A stretch of DNA of 64,000 nt. Source: Lepidurus packardi (Eukaryota > Arthropoda > Branchiopoda > Notostraca > Triopsidae). The stretch spans positions 12,283,412-12,347,411 of the forward strand of contig JAKZAN010000006.1 in NCBI GenBank assembly GCA_023053545.1, given 5' to 3'. This document shows positions 1-11,397 of the stretch, one piece after another (position 1 is the first letter of the stretch; the number at the start of each line of letters is the position of its first letter). The translations under genes were made by a program, and so were the position numbers. The notes under the pieces are model-generated. The model did not search any database. It was not told the origin of the DNA and saw nothing but the letters and a program-made list of their open reading frames with translations.

Positions 1-1630
1 TGCAAGAACCGACTGCCCTTCTTCAGAAATCAAATCTATGAAGTAAGACTTAAGGGATTCTTTCTGAGCTTCGTTACCCGGATGCTCCTCTAGCCACTCT
101 AGCCGTAGCAGGGATCAAGAATGCTAGCAATAGGGAATATTTTGTTGTTAAAGTGTTCGCCTGTGCACTCCAAAGGAATGCGGAGCAGGCTTAATAAACC
201 GCTGAATCGCTGTTTTAATGACTAGAGCAAAGTTTTCACGAGACAACTGTTGAATTTCAGTCGCTCTTGCAGCGAAAGTTTGTTCAGTAGAGCCAGTACA
301 GAAGGCACCACACAACTTATGGTGCAGTACCGGTCCCATTGAACTAACGTAGTAACTTCATCGAACGGTTCGAGAACTTCGATTAATTCTTGCAAATTCT
401 CTAAGTCTCTTGCTGTGAATGCCAAATTGTTCAGACGATTTTCTGTTGTGAACTGAAGGTATTTTCGATTGTCAAGAGAACCCACAGTAGCCAGTTGCTT
501 GTACAGGCTGTTCCAGCGTGTAGCGTTCGCGACTGGAATTACTTTCCCATTGCCCATTATTTCTTCGAAAGATGGCTTCGCTGAAGAGCTACGATGCAAA
601 ATATTAAGAGTTGAAAACATTTGGCAATTACTGAGTTATTGCTAGCGACTTGTAGTCCATCGCGAACGACTAGTTGCAGCGTATTGCCAAAACAAGGGAT
701 TCGATCTATTGCTTTCGATTCAACTACGTTCGTAATGTGTCCTTCGTCTGCCTCATCGAGGTCTTGCCAAAGTTCTTCATCGGAGATACTTTCATTTCCC
801 ACAAGGAAAATATCTTCGGAACTCTCAGGCGTTGCAAGCTTGCGTTCGTTTAGAACAAACAACGTTTTTTCATATTGCTGGCGTTGTCTGTAACGAAGAA
901 ACTTATTTTTTCTTCAAGACCGAATTCCGTCACTGCTTCTTCAAAGGCGTTCGCAATTAGTTCGCCTGTGTGAGATCCCTTGAAAGCCTTGAATGCTAAT
1001 AGGTACGAAGCAAAGGCAAACTCGTGAAATGTGTGAGCCGTAACTCCCAGGTAAGAATGCATTCGTCTGTCTGTCCAAATATCCATCGTGAGTGCGACGT
1101 ACCTCACGTTGGCCAGTGCTTCGAGCATTCTACCTTTCTTTTCCGCTGTAATATTTGGAAGCATCGTACTAGTTATATGCTGCCTCGAAGGTACGGTAAC
1201 ACTTCTATCCCAGAATTCTAAGAAAGTGCGGAATTCCGGATTTTCGACAATCGATATCGGTAGGCCGCCTACTGTAATGGCGTTCACAACAAGGGAACGA
1301 ACTTTTCTCTGTTGGTCCGGATGATTTTGCCCATATTTCGTAGAGCACACCCCATGTCTGTAAGTGTACGCTGACTTTTCAACTGCGACCAACTGCTTGG
1401 TATTGCTCATTCTGCGTTAGATGCTTCCTTTGCAGATGCCTATTATGAAAGATTATGAGCTGTGTTCTAGCAACATAGCTGATGTTTCCCTCTTCTCCTT
1501 TAAACACCTGACAAAATCGGAAGTCGTGCCCGACTTTTCACGAAGATTATCACAATATTGGAAATCTTTAAATGCAAATAGAACGATGGCCGGAATCTTG
1601 CTAGGGATAATTCTATCGTCCATTTTGAGC
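1..1630 (-). pseudogene. hAT-family (BED zinc finger) transposase, decayed N-terminal and central part
   Basis: Read on the minus strand, broken frames give the usual hAT order. Around 1630-1410 is a degenerate BED finger (one Cys, then His-x4-His in HLQRKH). Then come VPSR near 1110-1100, the MDIWTD catalytic block and VTDNASNM near 860-880, a Cys-x-N-T-LQLVV block near 690, and ATRWNSLY near 515. A weak ILDP block lies near 125. These match ZBED-like hAT transposases, which cut and paste DNA using an RNase H-fold DDE core. At least three frame changes (around 860, 620 and 200) break the protein, so it is inactive. The C-terminal dimerisation domain is not reached before the window edge. Confidence 0.8.
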
Positions 1631-1640
1631 CTGTGTTGAA

Positions 1641-2040
1641 CCTCAACTAACTTTTCCCGTAGGTGTTCCGTACTAAATACGGAAGGTTATTTCATTGTTG
1701 TCGAAATTCACTGTTGTGCAATTTGAATGTTCTCGTCCCCGCTAACGTTATGTTCTCGCCAACGTGCTAGTCGACATTCGTAACTAGGGCTAGTCTAAAA
1801 TCAGGGGAATTTTTTTCCCCAAAACACGGTTATGATTCAAAAACAGACCAAAAATCACGGCACCGTGACACGGTTCACTTAAATTGGCCCTTTTTTCAAC
1901 TCGGAAGTCCGAAATACAGTAGAAAAAAAATATTTAAAAGGTCAAATGAATGAGTCGTAATCTTACACCTTGTTTGATGTTCGAAAGGAAGAAAATCTGT
2001 TTGAAATAATTCGTAACTATGCAGTTTACGAGAAACATCT
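1641..2040. other. Gene-free AT-rich gap
   Basis: No coding pattern or clear repeat is visible. It separates a hAT N-terminal half from a hAT C-terminal half that lies in the wrong order for a single element. Confidence 0.5.
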
Positions 2041-2585
2041 TTATTGGCATACATTAAAAGCAAACATTACTTGTGCTAACAGGTTTTCAGGGAGAAAACT
2101 TTGTCTCTGGGCAGAGTTCACCTGTGTATAACAACTGACACAACGCTCAGCATCTACCGAATTCGGTGGAATGGATAGAAATCGTAATGCAAATTTCGTG
2201 AGTTCAAGAAATCGAGAAATATTGGCAGACCAGTAAGTTAGTGGAGAAACATCCATGTCAACTTCATTCACAGCATTCTTGTAAGCTAGGGCTTCCGTCA
2301 CAGCACGAGAATTACTTGAAAGACCAGGGATAGCTTCCTTAAACCCGTCCAAACTGAGTATTTTGGCTTGACGGGGATCGAATAGCCGAGCAGCTTTCAA
2401 AAACTTCACACCTTGCTGACGAAATCTGGGGACTCCTTTTGCGTCGGACATGTAATGTTGGGTTAGCTTCGTAGTCATGTCAGAAAACGCTTTCCTGTGT
2501 TTCGCAGGCAATGTTAAATCTTTGGCCCGTTCTGTTGACCACGAGTGTAGGTCGGCTATGCGATTGTAAGCTTGATGAATGTTGA
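2041..2585 (-). pseudogene. hAT transposase C-terminal dimerisation domain fragment
   Basis: This is the 3' part of one open minus-strand frame that starts at 2811. The residues include FLKAARLFDPRQAKIL and, near the end, LTYWSANISRFLELTKFALR followed by a S-x-D-A-E-R-C block. That is the hAT C-terminal dimerisation signature (short-lived conserved W, A, L positions and the VDAER motif). The frame stops at 2041 after LLAQVMFAFN, the normal C-terminus. It is upstream, in the minus sense, of the hAT N-terminal half at 1-1630, so the two are separate copies or a rearranged one. Its N-terminal side is Pao retrotransposon sequence rather than hAT. Confidence 0.75.
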
Positions 2586-3174
2586 CCTGCCGGGCTCGAG
2601 CCGGCTTTAGTTGAGTTCCAATAACCCAACGGGTTACCCAACCAAGTACGGTGTTTAAGGCGACCGATTCACCGGAATTGCCTCTGCGTATTTCGTTGGC
2701 AAGCATCAATTCGTAATGGTCTAGTCCCAGCAAAATGTCAACTGGACCTCCAGCTTCGTGCAAGGATAGGTCTGCCAGGTGCGGCCGTTGACCCTGCAAA
2801 CTTAGGACCAAGGTACAGGCACCACCTGGCTACATACTTTAGGTATCGAGTGTGCTTGAATAACAGCTCAATGACCGTCTGTTTGGGATTCTAGGCATAG
2901 TGTAACCTTCCGTGACGTACACTCCCTAGGTTACCCCGCTAATACAAAGTTAATTTTCTTTGCCTCGCAGGCCTAGTTTATTAAGGAAACCCTCCATAAT
3001 CAATGTTGTGTCGCTTCCCTCGTCCAGCATTCTTACCGCTCTGTTATGTGGCGATGTCATAGGCGTTTTGGAATGCCGCTGCCCGCACAACCGTCGCCCG
3101 AACTTTAACAAGGAGGCACTCTCGAGTTGAGATGCTTTACCCTCGTTCCAGGCAAGACGGTCGTGAACCGTCAA
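2586..3174 (-). pseudogene. BEL/Pao retrotransposon aspartic-protease region, broken
   Basis: Two minus-strand pieces, 3174-2950 and 2811-2586, carry the retropepsin-like region of Pao polyproteins. The first has RMLDEGSDTTLI, in which the usual catalytic D-S/T-G appears as D-E-G. The second has VDILLGLDHYELM followed by NSGESVALNTVLGWV, the conserved flap and downstream part. A frame break lies between them (2812-2949). The second piece runs without a stop into hAT sequence at about 2586. It follows the Pao gag at 3750-3214 in the same orientation. RT and RNase H, expected next, are missing. Confidence 0.7.
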
Positions 3175-3213
3175 CTTGGCGGTAACTTCTCGATTATGTC
3201 CGCGTGTGCCAAT

Positions 3214-3750
3214 TCACCCATGCGAGCCAAGTCGAATAATAAGTCTTACCTTTTCGGCAAACCGCTTCAGAGCGGAAGCGTTGCCCTTCCCTGTATGTAA
3301 TTTACTCAAAGCTTGAAAATGGGCCGCCCGCATTACATCTCGGCGCCCACATGTTTCCTTTAACCGCCCGAGAGCTTCCTTGTAAGCCTCTTCACCACCT
3401 CCAAGTCCATAAACTATGTCCATGTTATCTCCCCGCATACTTCTGCGAAGGATCGCCAATTTTTCTCCAGGAGACTTGGATGAATCATGGACTAGAGCCT
3501 TGAATAGGTCAATCCAGGAGAACCACTGCAGCGCACAGCCATCGTACGGTTCCAGGTCGGCTTTGATGGACGTCTGATGCCCATACTCCGAAGACCAAGA
3601 ATTATAACAAGATCTACCGTCCAGGTAGTCCTCGATCGAATCGTCAGGAGCAGAGTCTTTTCTCGGGTGAAAAATTAGATAATTAGAAAAATTAGATATA
3701 CTTCCAGACGTCTGTCTGTTTTTCTTCACTAATAAATTCAGGAGCTTCAT
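3214..3750 (-). pseudogene. BEL/Pao gag (DUF1759-type) fragment
   Basis: A 178-residue minus-strand ORF has the conserved Pao gag core: LEPYDGCALQWFSWIDLF, then SKSPGEKLAILRRSMRG, then a Tyr-x2-A-x4-L-x2-x-CGRRD block and a C-terminal FAEKVRLII. This matches the DUF1759 capsid-like region that precedes the protease in Pao elements. The N-terminus (MKLLNLLVKKN...) is not typical and the zinc-knuckle part is absent. The protease fragment at 3174-2586 continues in the same orientation. A Pao integrase lies at 4.2-5.9 kb on the opposite strand, so this is not one collinear element. Confidence 0.7.
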
Positions 3751-3826
3751 TATCTAGTGATGACTCAAACTCAAAAATCGTAGGCTTGGCAGAGCAGGTT
3801 TATCAATGATCTCTTTCTTTAAAGCA

Positions 3827-4021
3827 CTAACTGCAGGTGATTACGGGACGTTGGTCTTTAATGGATTGTACAGTTCGTTCAGGAAGGTATTCGGCTAGTT
3901 TTTTGTTTATAAATTTAATCGGTTGCAGAGATAGTTCCGCTTCCTTTTTTGCCATGCCCGTTCTCCTGGCACTGGGCTCGCTAGATAGTAGGTAGGGACA
4001 GTGGGAATCTTGTTGATCCAT
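3827..4021 (-). pseudogene. Possible R2-type non-LTR retrotransposon N-terminal fragment
   Basis: A 64-residue minus ORF holds MAKKEAELSLQPIKFINKKL followed by LPERTVQSIKDQR. The pattern of MA-x-x-E, F/I-N-x-x-L and a RT-x-x-I-K-x-x-R block recalls the stretch between the zinc fingers and the RT domain in R2-like proteins. Nothing else of such an element is visible nearby. The similarity is short, so the call is weak. Confidence 0.3.
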
Positions 4022-4229
4022 TCGTGCGCGTCACTAATTAAATAGTGTATTGATAAACAAGGAAAATCACTTTACAGCTCTTTTGGGTGAGCAAACCTTG
4101 GGGTAGTTGCTTTAGCGTACGTTCGAGGTTGCAACTATGCTTTGTTGGTTAGGGATAGGGTTTTGACAAGGACCACCATCTACATTTCAGAATATGACGC
4201 TTCATAGTGAACAAACAAGAATATATATG

Positions 4230-5918
4230 AGGCCATCGTGTTTATTGACATTGCCACACGTGACATTGCCACACGATCTGGTTTGGATATCAACCATGAA
4301 AATATGCAGTCTTGGTCAAAGGGCCCTGATTCCTTTTGCTAAAGGAAGATGCTTGGCCGTGAGATATTCCGTGGATTGTTAACCCGGAAGGGATGAGCAA
4401 CGTTGTTTCGTAACGTCACAAGCCACCGACGACGTCGACTGGGAGAGCGTACGGATGGAGGATTGCTCCGGGTTCCGCAACTTAACGGAATCATTAAAAG
4501 CCCTCCTGAAGGCTTGTCAGTGGCAAGCATTCAGTCCTGACATCAGTAGACTACGTGAAGGCGCCAGTTTGGCGCAAACTTCGAAAATATTGCCTTTCTA
4601 TCCATTTCTGGACGCAGATAGATTCTTGCGAGTCGGTGGAAGACTGGAAGCAGCTGATCTTCCTTTCGAAAATAAGCACCCAGTGCTTATACCACCCAAA
4701 CACCCTTTAACTCAGCGAATAATCGAAGACTTCCACCGTCAATTGTTGCACGCAGGTTTCAACCAAGTCCTGGCACACCTGAGGGAGACATACTGGATCA
4801 TCAACGGGCGCGAAGCGGTGAAGAGAGTCCGAAGGAGTTGCACAGAGTGCAAAATCGACGTTGCAAAATCAGCCACGCAACTTATGGGAAACCTTCCTTT
4901 GGAACGCTTACATGTTTCGCCTCCGTTTAGCAACACGTCCGTCGACTACTTTGGGCCGTTGGAAGTTCTTCTGGGTAATAATCGTGTCGTAAAACGTTAC
5001 GGTGCCATTTTCACTTGCATTGTGACAAGAGCGGTTCACCTCGATCTTGCGCGTACCCTGTTGACGGATGATTTCCTACTTGTACTACGTCGCTTTGTTG
5101 CGACCCGCGGCAAGCCATTGAGCATCTACTCCGACAATGGAACGAATTTTGTTGGAGCGGAAAGGGAGCTAAACCAACTAGCTCAAGCTACCCGCGAAGA
5201 TATCTCCCTGGAAGGATTCTGTACGGAGCAAGGCATTGAATGGAGATTTCAACCGCCATTGACCCCGCATTTCGGGGGTGTACATGAAAGTCTAGTAAAG
5301 TCGGCAAAGCGGGCACTTTACAAGGTATTGGCTATCGAGAAGGAGAAAATGAATCACATTACCGAAGAGATATTAAGAACTGTGCTGTCCGAAATCACCG
5401 GATTTTTGAACGGTCTGCCGCTAATGTACGTTAGCTCGGATCCAAAAGACATGCGAGTTATTACCCCAAACGATTTTCTCCACCAAAGATCGTCATCGAA
5501 CTTTGTACCTGCAGGGGATAAGGTCCAAAATAATCCCCGCAAACTCTATAAGTACCTGCAAGGTGTTACCACCATGTTATGGGACATCTGGAAGAAATAC
5601 TATATACCTACCCTCACCAATCGTTCGAAGTGGGGCAACCGACAACGGGATTCTCAGAGAGAAGATGCAGTTCTAGTTCTTGAACCTAACCTGCTTCGCG
5701 GGAAGTGGCTGCACGGAAGAATCACTGAAGTCTTCAGGGTAAGCGATGGCTGCGTTCGTTCGGCAATGGTGGAAACGTACTCGGAAATGTACCACTGCCC
5801 GATACATAAGCTTTCCCTGCTCGACGCCGTGCCAACTGAAGAGGAATCGGAGCAGCTCGTCGGAGACCCGAGTAGCTGCTTGGGGGGGAGTGTTGGTGCG
5901 AGCCAAGCCAAATATTAG
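4230..5918 (+). pseudogene. BEL/Pao retrotransposon 3' polyprotein: RNase H tail and integrase
   Basis: The open part starts at 4455 (487 residues) and holds a full Pao integrase. The zinc domain has H94, H99, C129 and C132. The catalytic triad is D164 (SVDYFGPLE), D227 (YSDNGTNF) and E278 (GGVHESLVK), and a DUF5641-like tail follows. Upstream of the ATG the polyprotein can be followed in broken frames. SGLDINHENMQSW and KGPDSF occur near 4275-4340, then LLKEDAWP, a stop, and IPWIVNPEG, which match the RNase H end of Pao. The reading frame is therefore damaged before 4455. The ORF runs about 30 bp into the 3' LTR. The integrase inserts cDNA into the genome; this copy lacks RT and gag on this strand. 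Confidence 0.85.
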
Positions 5919-6254
5919 GCCGCTCAGCCACCCCTTGCTTTTTGGTTGACAGGACCGTTGGGGATCCAAGGTGTAGGGTTGGTCTCGACAAGTAGGTTTA
6001 GAGAGCGAGAGTCGCAAGAGAGTGGTCGAGAGCGATAGAGTTGGGAACAAGGATCCAAAATATATTTCAGTAGTAACGATAGTTGATAGGTAGACCTGAG
6101 AAGTGTAACTCTGCACCCAAGTGTGACCGCCCTATTTTGTTATCCTTCTGTTATTAAGCATTATTTGATTTTCAATAAACCTCCAATTAAATCCAACGCT
6201 AAATTCCGTCTAAAACCACCAGCCAGCACTTCATCCCTTATCAAAAAGTTACAG
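5889..6254 (+). repeat. Probable 3' LTR of the Pao element
   Basis: It starts at TGTTGGTGCGAG just before the integrase stop. It contains a poly(A) signal (AATAAA at about 6174) and plausibly ends at GTTACA near 6254. No matching 5' LTR was found in the window, so the right boundary is an estimate. Confidence 0.5.
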
Positions 6255-6589
6255 TACATTCCGTACATTCACCCGCCCAAGAACACATAACATTGATCTT
6301 TGGTTAAAATATCGCATGGCATGTGCCAGATTAACATTCAGTCAAGATATGTCCATTAAGCAGCTCACCTTGTCCAGGGGTTTGGTTTGCCCGTCCACTA
6401 GGACCTGCTGCGTTGGTAGCAGAATTGCTTTCGTCCACATTCCCGCTTACGAATTTAAAATCTTCGTTCCGAATCTCCTCATCAGCAAGGCTTTGTGACA
6501 GACTGTTTCACAGCATTGTCAATGTAATTCAGACAGCAATGTCAATGGAAGGATACCAGTTGTGGACGTGATGTAGATTACCTATCCCT
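6255..6589. other. Gap without a recognised gene
   Basis: No coding or repeat signal was recognised between the Pao LTR and the BTB exon. Confidence 0.4.
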
Positions 6590-7201
6590 TTCTTCCTCTG
6601 CTTTCTTTCTCTGCTTCCGCTTCCTTGGGATACATTATATCCACAAGCTTCAGCAGGAGATTTTGCAATCTCTTCGGTCAATTGTCTTTTCGTTATGCCA
6701 TGAATCTCCAGGGACTGAGCAGTATCAAAGAAAGATAGGGTTTTCGCGTTTTCGATCTTGATTTCCCCATCGTACATGAAATCCACTAACAACTGCAACT
6801 CTTCAAAGCTACGTCTTTGAGGAACACGATCGGTTGGCAATCCGGGTGCAAGGATAGAGGTTCCTGTATAAGTAAACGAAAAAGCGTATATTAATTTACT
6901 ATATTCATGCATAAGCCTATGGTTGAAACGGCAAAGAAATTCCATTGTGCTCCTTCGAAAACCTAACCTCATGTCACCTAGTTTTATGTAACTAACCTAA
7001 CCTTGAGCTCAGTCAAATCTATGGTTCAATTTCAGTTCCATGACTGAAAAACTACCCCAGGCAACAATAGCAAGACCCAAATGTGACTGTCAGGCGCATG
7101 AGACGAATAATGACTCATGCATATGCTCTATTGTTCTTTAGCTACTTCAGTAAATATGCTTACTTCAAAATAAGAAGAAGACGCCCAGAGTATCACTCTG
7201 T
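6590..7201 (-). pseudogene. BTB/POZ-domain gene fragment, truncated by the myosin segment
   Basis: Two minus-strand exons are visible. At 7201-7162 is the end of a BTB first half (RVIL-x-ASSSYFE, then a GTAAGC-like donor). At about 6865-6590, after a TACAG acceptor, is the second half: SFEELQLLVDFMYDGEIKIE and LEIHGITKRQL, then a basic GSGSRERKQRKKGI tail with a donor. BTB domains dimerise and often recruit cullin-3 or transcription partners. The first exon is cut at 7201, where myosin V sequence begins. An inverted copy of the same exon lies at 10868-11041. Confidence 0.65.
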
Positions 7202-7332
7202 TCCATTCATGATGCAGAGAACCACGATTTACGCTTAGGTGAGTCGATATGCTCTTCTTTTGCTTTTATGTCGCGTTAAATGCAATTTTATTGCGTTTTG
7301 AATCGTTTCTTTATTTTTATTGTCCTTTTTAG

Positions 7333-9955
7333 GCCATCCAGACAGCTTTCACTACACGAGCCAAGACGGGAGTCCGTATGTGGATGGAGTAAACGATTTG
7401 GAGTACTTTATCGAAACGAAACGCGCATTGAGCATGTTGGGCTTTCCTGATGAGTTCCAGACGAATATTTTCCGGATTTTGGGAGCTATTTTGCATTTAG
7501 GAAACGTGCAGATTCAAGAAGCCCATCAAGAGAGCTGTACCATCCTGGTAAATTCATAAATATTGATGTTTTAAGCACTTTAAAAGGGAAATCTTGGATT
7601 TTGGAGTTGAACTAATTCAGAATTGTATTTTATTTTAGGTTAGCGATACTCACCTGGAGGATTTTTGCCACTTGATGGGTTTGGCTAATGACGATAAGGA
7701 GGAATTGCGTAAATGGCTATGTTTTCCCCAGATGCTTAGTATACGAGAAGTGTTTACGAAGCCAATGAACCTAAAAGAGGTAAAAAGCCTTCCAGTTTGG
7801 TCTTTTGTTACGATTAAAAAGACTTTTCGTCGGTTTTAGTCAATCTTTGCGCGTGATGCCCTAGCTAAGCATATTTATTCGCATTTATTTAACAAAATTG
7901 TGTCCTGATCAACAAGTCTTTAGCCAGTAATGCCAGTTTATCGGCGTCTTGGATATTTATGCATTTGAGACATTCCAAATTAACAGTTTCGAGCAGTTTT
8001 GTATCAACTATGCCAACGAAAAACTCCAGCTCCAATTCACCCAAGTAAAAAATTGAATTCTCTATCAGTTCAATGTCAAATTCAGTTGTGTTAACTCACT
8101 TTTCGTATGTTAGCACGTTTTCAAACTGCAGCAAGAAGAGTGCGCTAGCGAAAACATCGAATGGACTTTGATCGAATTCTGCGACAACCAACCCTGTATC
8201 GATCTTACCGAAAACAAGTTGGGAATATTGGATTTGCTGGATGAAGAATGCAAAGTAACAAAATATCGGTTTCCATTTGGTAGTTATTTTTTATTGGATT
8301 TTTTGGGTTAACAGTTACGTAAAGGATCGGATCGAGCGTGGGTTTCGAAACTCCAGGGCAAATGGGGAACTTTTTCCCACCTTAGCAAGCCATGCTTCTC
8401 GAATACGGCATTTATTACCACCCATTTTGCGGCTAAAGTCGAGTACGAGTGCGAAGGATTTCTGGAAAAGAACCGCGATACTGTCATGGAAGAGCAAGTT
8501 GCCATTCTTCGCCACAGCAAAGTATGGAAAAAAAGGGGGAAAAAAAACATCCTGATTTTTTGGGTACATTTTTTTTTACATTTTATTTCCAGAATCCATT
8601 AGTGCTCCAATTAGTGTCTGACGACGACAGCGAAGTGCAACCTTTCGCTCCTATGGTGACACGAACCACCCTACACGAGCGCGCTCATTTGACGGGGATT
8701 CCAGCCAGTAGCAAACCGGCATCTTCCAACACTCACCTAACACTAACCTTACACCAACCTAACCTAAAAAGAAAACGGTCGGCTCCCAATGCCGTGATTC
8801 ATTGACGCTGCTAATGAACGCGCTCAACGCTACCACGCCGCATTACATTCGCTGCATTAAACCGAATGACTTCAAAGAAGCTTTCTTTTGACCAGCACCG
8901 CGTTGTGCAACAATTGCGGGCGGGCGGAGTCCTGGAGACGGTCCGGATTAGCCAGCAGGTTTCCCTTCGAGGTAAAACAAATGAATCACTTTTGTTAGAG
9001 TTAATCTCTTTTTTAACTCGTTTTAGGTATCTGTAAGAGGATTTTTTCGTCCGGTACCGAGTGCTTTTGAAATCCCAAGATATCCTACGCCAGGACATTA
9101 AAGCAGCTCGCCAAGATACCATCGCTGTCACGTCAAAGTGAGCTCATTGATCTTAAAAAAAAAAATTTATCAAAAGATTTTTCCAAAATGAGCTATATTT
9201 TGGATAAGCTGAATAAGATTAGACTATGGATTAAAATGAAGTTTCAATTTTTGTCCTGTATAGGAATTTATTGGTATTTGGAATAGACAATTACAATTTA
9301 GAATAGTAATTAGCGTTTAGAATATTTCATTATTTTTTCTTATGATGACACTTCATATTCTGAAAACGTCTTGATTGACATTCTTTCCATCCTTAGTCGG
9401 ACAAAACTGACATAATGAGCTAATTAGCTATCCTTAATTAATACTTGTAATTATTTTACCATTTTTGATGTGATTTTCTTTTGTACATTTTTATAGCAGG
9501 AAGACACATTCAAATTTGGCAAATCGAAGATTTTTTCCGTGCGGGAGAGGTCGCCTACTTGGAAAAACTGCGTTGGGATGGCTTGAATACGTGTGCTAGT
9601 ATGATCCAGAAGAGAATGGTTGGCATTATCGACAGAAATACCTTGAACTGCGTAAAGCTGCAATGTGTGGACAACGTCTTGTTCCAGGTTCTTTGGCGCG
9701 AAAGTAATTGTGATATTTCAGGTTTATCTCGATATCGAGCCGTCAACCACGGCGTGCGAAGGTGTTATCTACCTGCTGTTAGCCATTCGGCGTCTGTGGA
9801 CTCCGCCTCCGGCCCAGTACACCCTTTGCATGCAATGGAAGCTTTGTTGCGGGAGTTCAACAGCTTCCTGAAAGCTATGGATGTCTTTGGAGTTGATCCG
9901 CCCGTAGTCACACAAATTTTCAGACAGATTTGTCAGACAAATTTTCAAATTTTTT
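7333..9955 (+). pseudogene. Myosin V (dilute-class) heavy chain, partial pseudogene copy 1
   Basis: Exons follow the myosin V order. 7333-7547: loop region, FRILGAILHLGNVQIQ. 7639-7779. About 7840-8044: relay helix, [20 protein letters not shown]. 8114-8254: [15 protein letters not shown]. 8315-8521: [13 protein letters not shown]. 8593-8971: [18 protein letters not shown]. 9027-9137: converter. 9500-9687: FGKSKIFFRAGEVAYLEKLR. About 9722-9955: globular-tail block LLREFNSFLKAMDVFGVDPP. Myosin V is a two-headed actin motor for cargo transport. Here the P-loop exons, most of the neck and all the coiled coil are missing. Several exons carry frameshifts (for example near 7904, 7930 and 8887) and a stop in the converter. 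Intact introns show a DNA-level duplication, not a processed copy. Confidence 0.9.
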
Positions 9956-10499
9956 AAATTAAAACCCTGTTTTCATTCATAATTTTATCATTTATGATTA
10001 CCAGATGCAGTCGAAGTACCCGACGTAGGTATTAAGTACACCCTAGTCGAAACGGCTACCAGGACTGGGAAAGCCTTTGCTTTCTCACTCTTTCCCAATC
10101 CTTCCATTTTGTAAAATTTGATGTAAATTATGGGTCGGTCAATAAACTGAAGGTCCTCGTATTTTGGCGTCCGAGTGTTATGCGGAAAGCGATCCTGGTG
10201 ATTTGGCGTCCGTGCGTTATGCTAAAACTTATCACCCCTTAGCCTAAGTCGCTGCTCGGGAATCTTCACCAGAGAATAGGGGCCATCATCCATTGTCGCG
10301 GGGCCAGGCTCCTGACCGGAAAAAGCATGCAAAAGTAATGGTAACCTGAGTCGATCGGCCAATGAAAAATACATGGTAAGATTACGGTGTTTTAGATTAC
10401 GTTTCTTCATTTTGTATGCAAACCGGACTGCAAACCAATTTGCTGGAAGAAAATCATTATTGTTCATGCCGAGTCAGGCGTGTCTCATTAGTTTTGCCT
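9956..10499 (+). other. Possible last myosin exon, poly(A) signal and short repeat
   Basis: After an ACCAG acceptor near 10003 a short open stretch ends AFAFSLFPNPSIL and stops at about 10114. It weakly recalls the myosin V C-terminus. AATAAA occurs at 10141. The sequence TTTGGCGTCCG-x-GTTATGC occurs twice within 60 bp (about 10160-10220). Nothing else is recognised to 10499. Confidence 0.3.
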
Positions 10500-10830
10500 T
10501 GTTAAAAAAATAAATTCCTCATGTTATAAAAAAAATGGCTATTTTTTGTTGGATTTTTTTGCTAGTGGATAGTTTACGGCAGCAACTTGAGGATATAGTC
10601 AACGTTTCGGAAGAAATCGTGCCACCCTTATTACCGCACTACAGAGCCAATTACATGACAAGTAATCCGTCGTTTTTATCAATTTATTATTAATTTAGAA
10701 GCTCTAAGGCTTCATTACCCGTACATAAAGAAGTGGCCTGAGTTAAACCTTTTGCTAAAATACCATTTTTACATGGAGTTGGTAATCAGTTTATTTCTTA
10801 ATACCAAATACCTTTATCAGTTTATTAAAT
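10500..10830 (+). repeat. Dispersed repeat shared with the myosin copy 2 region
   Basis: The part 10550-10650 (GCAGCAACTTGAGGATATAG and following) matches 50800-50890. The part 10640-10800 (AATTACATG-x-CAAGTAATCCG onward) matches 46800-46985, 50885-51050 and 51165-51345. This gives four diverged copies in the window. It sits beside myosin V fragments in both places, so it probably moved with them. Confidence 0.7.
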
Positions 10831-10867
10831 ATCAGTTTAGAGACTGACGGTTGGGTTAGAACTGCAG

Positions 10868-11041
10868 ATATACCAAAAAACACACTTTAAGATCGGGAAT
10901 TACTGTGTGCCGTTGCTCGGCGAGAAGCAATCGATTTGTATGCCCTGCCATAGTGCACCAGAAGGCCAAAATTTAGCAGCAGAGGGAAAGTTTCTGCCGG
11001 CCCACAGAGTGATACTCTCGGCGTCTTCTTCTTATTTTGAA
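10868..11041 (+). pseudogene. BTB/POZ first-half exon, inverted copy
   Basis: After a CAG acceptor the frame reads IYQKTHFKIGNYCVPLLGEK, then LAAEGKFLPAHRVILSASSSYFE split over the end of the exon, then a GTAAGC donor. The A-E-G-K-F-x-A-H-R-V-I-L-S-A-S-S-x-Y-F pattern is the conserved BTB core. Exon and following intron match the minus-strand exon at 7162-7201 as an inverted repeat; similarity stops near 11111 and 7106. The second BTB half is not found downstream on this strand, so this copy is orphaned. Confidence 0.65.
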
Positions 11042-11263
11042 GTAAGCATATTTACTGAAGTACCAAGTAGCTAAAGAACAATAGAGCATATGTATGAGTC
11101 ATTATTCGTCAGAATTAGTAACCATTGTCAACATTCCGATTATCTGCTTGGTAAAGAAAAACGGTAACGTTTTATTTCTACTGGGGCGCAAAACAGGACC
11201 AAGTAATGAATAACGTAAATGGAACACAATATAGTAAATATCAACCTCAGTTGCTTAGGAACC

Positions 11264-11397
11264 AGAAAATACTGCAGGCCAAGCGGTGTCATTCTTCATA
11301 ACGGCTACAACAGTAAACATTATAAGCAGCGCCATCTAGTCCCCATTGCGCAAGTCATTTTCAAAATACTGCAGGCCAAGTGGTGTCACTCTTCATT
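11264..11397. repeat. Pair of 34-bp direct repeats
   Basis: AAAATACTGCAGGCCAAG plus the following 16 bases occurs at 11264 and again at about 11363, with two or three differences. The rest of 11042-11655 shows no gene. Confidence 0.6.

Noticed and set aside
8750-8785. Telomere-like CCTAACCTAA words in a myosin exon
   Set aside because: Only a few irregular repeats, within a decayed coding loop; not a telomeric array.
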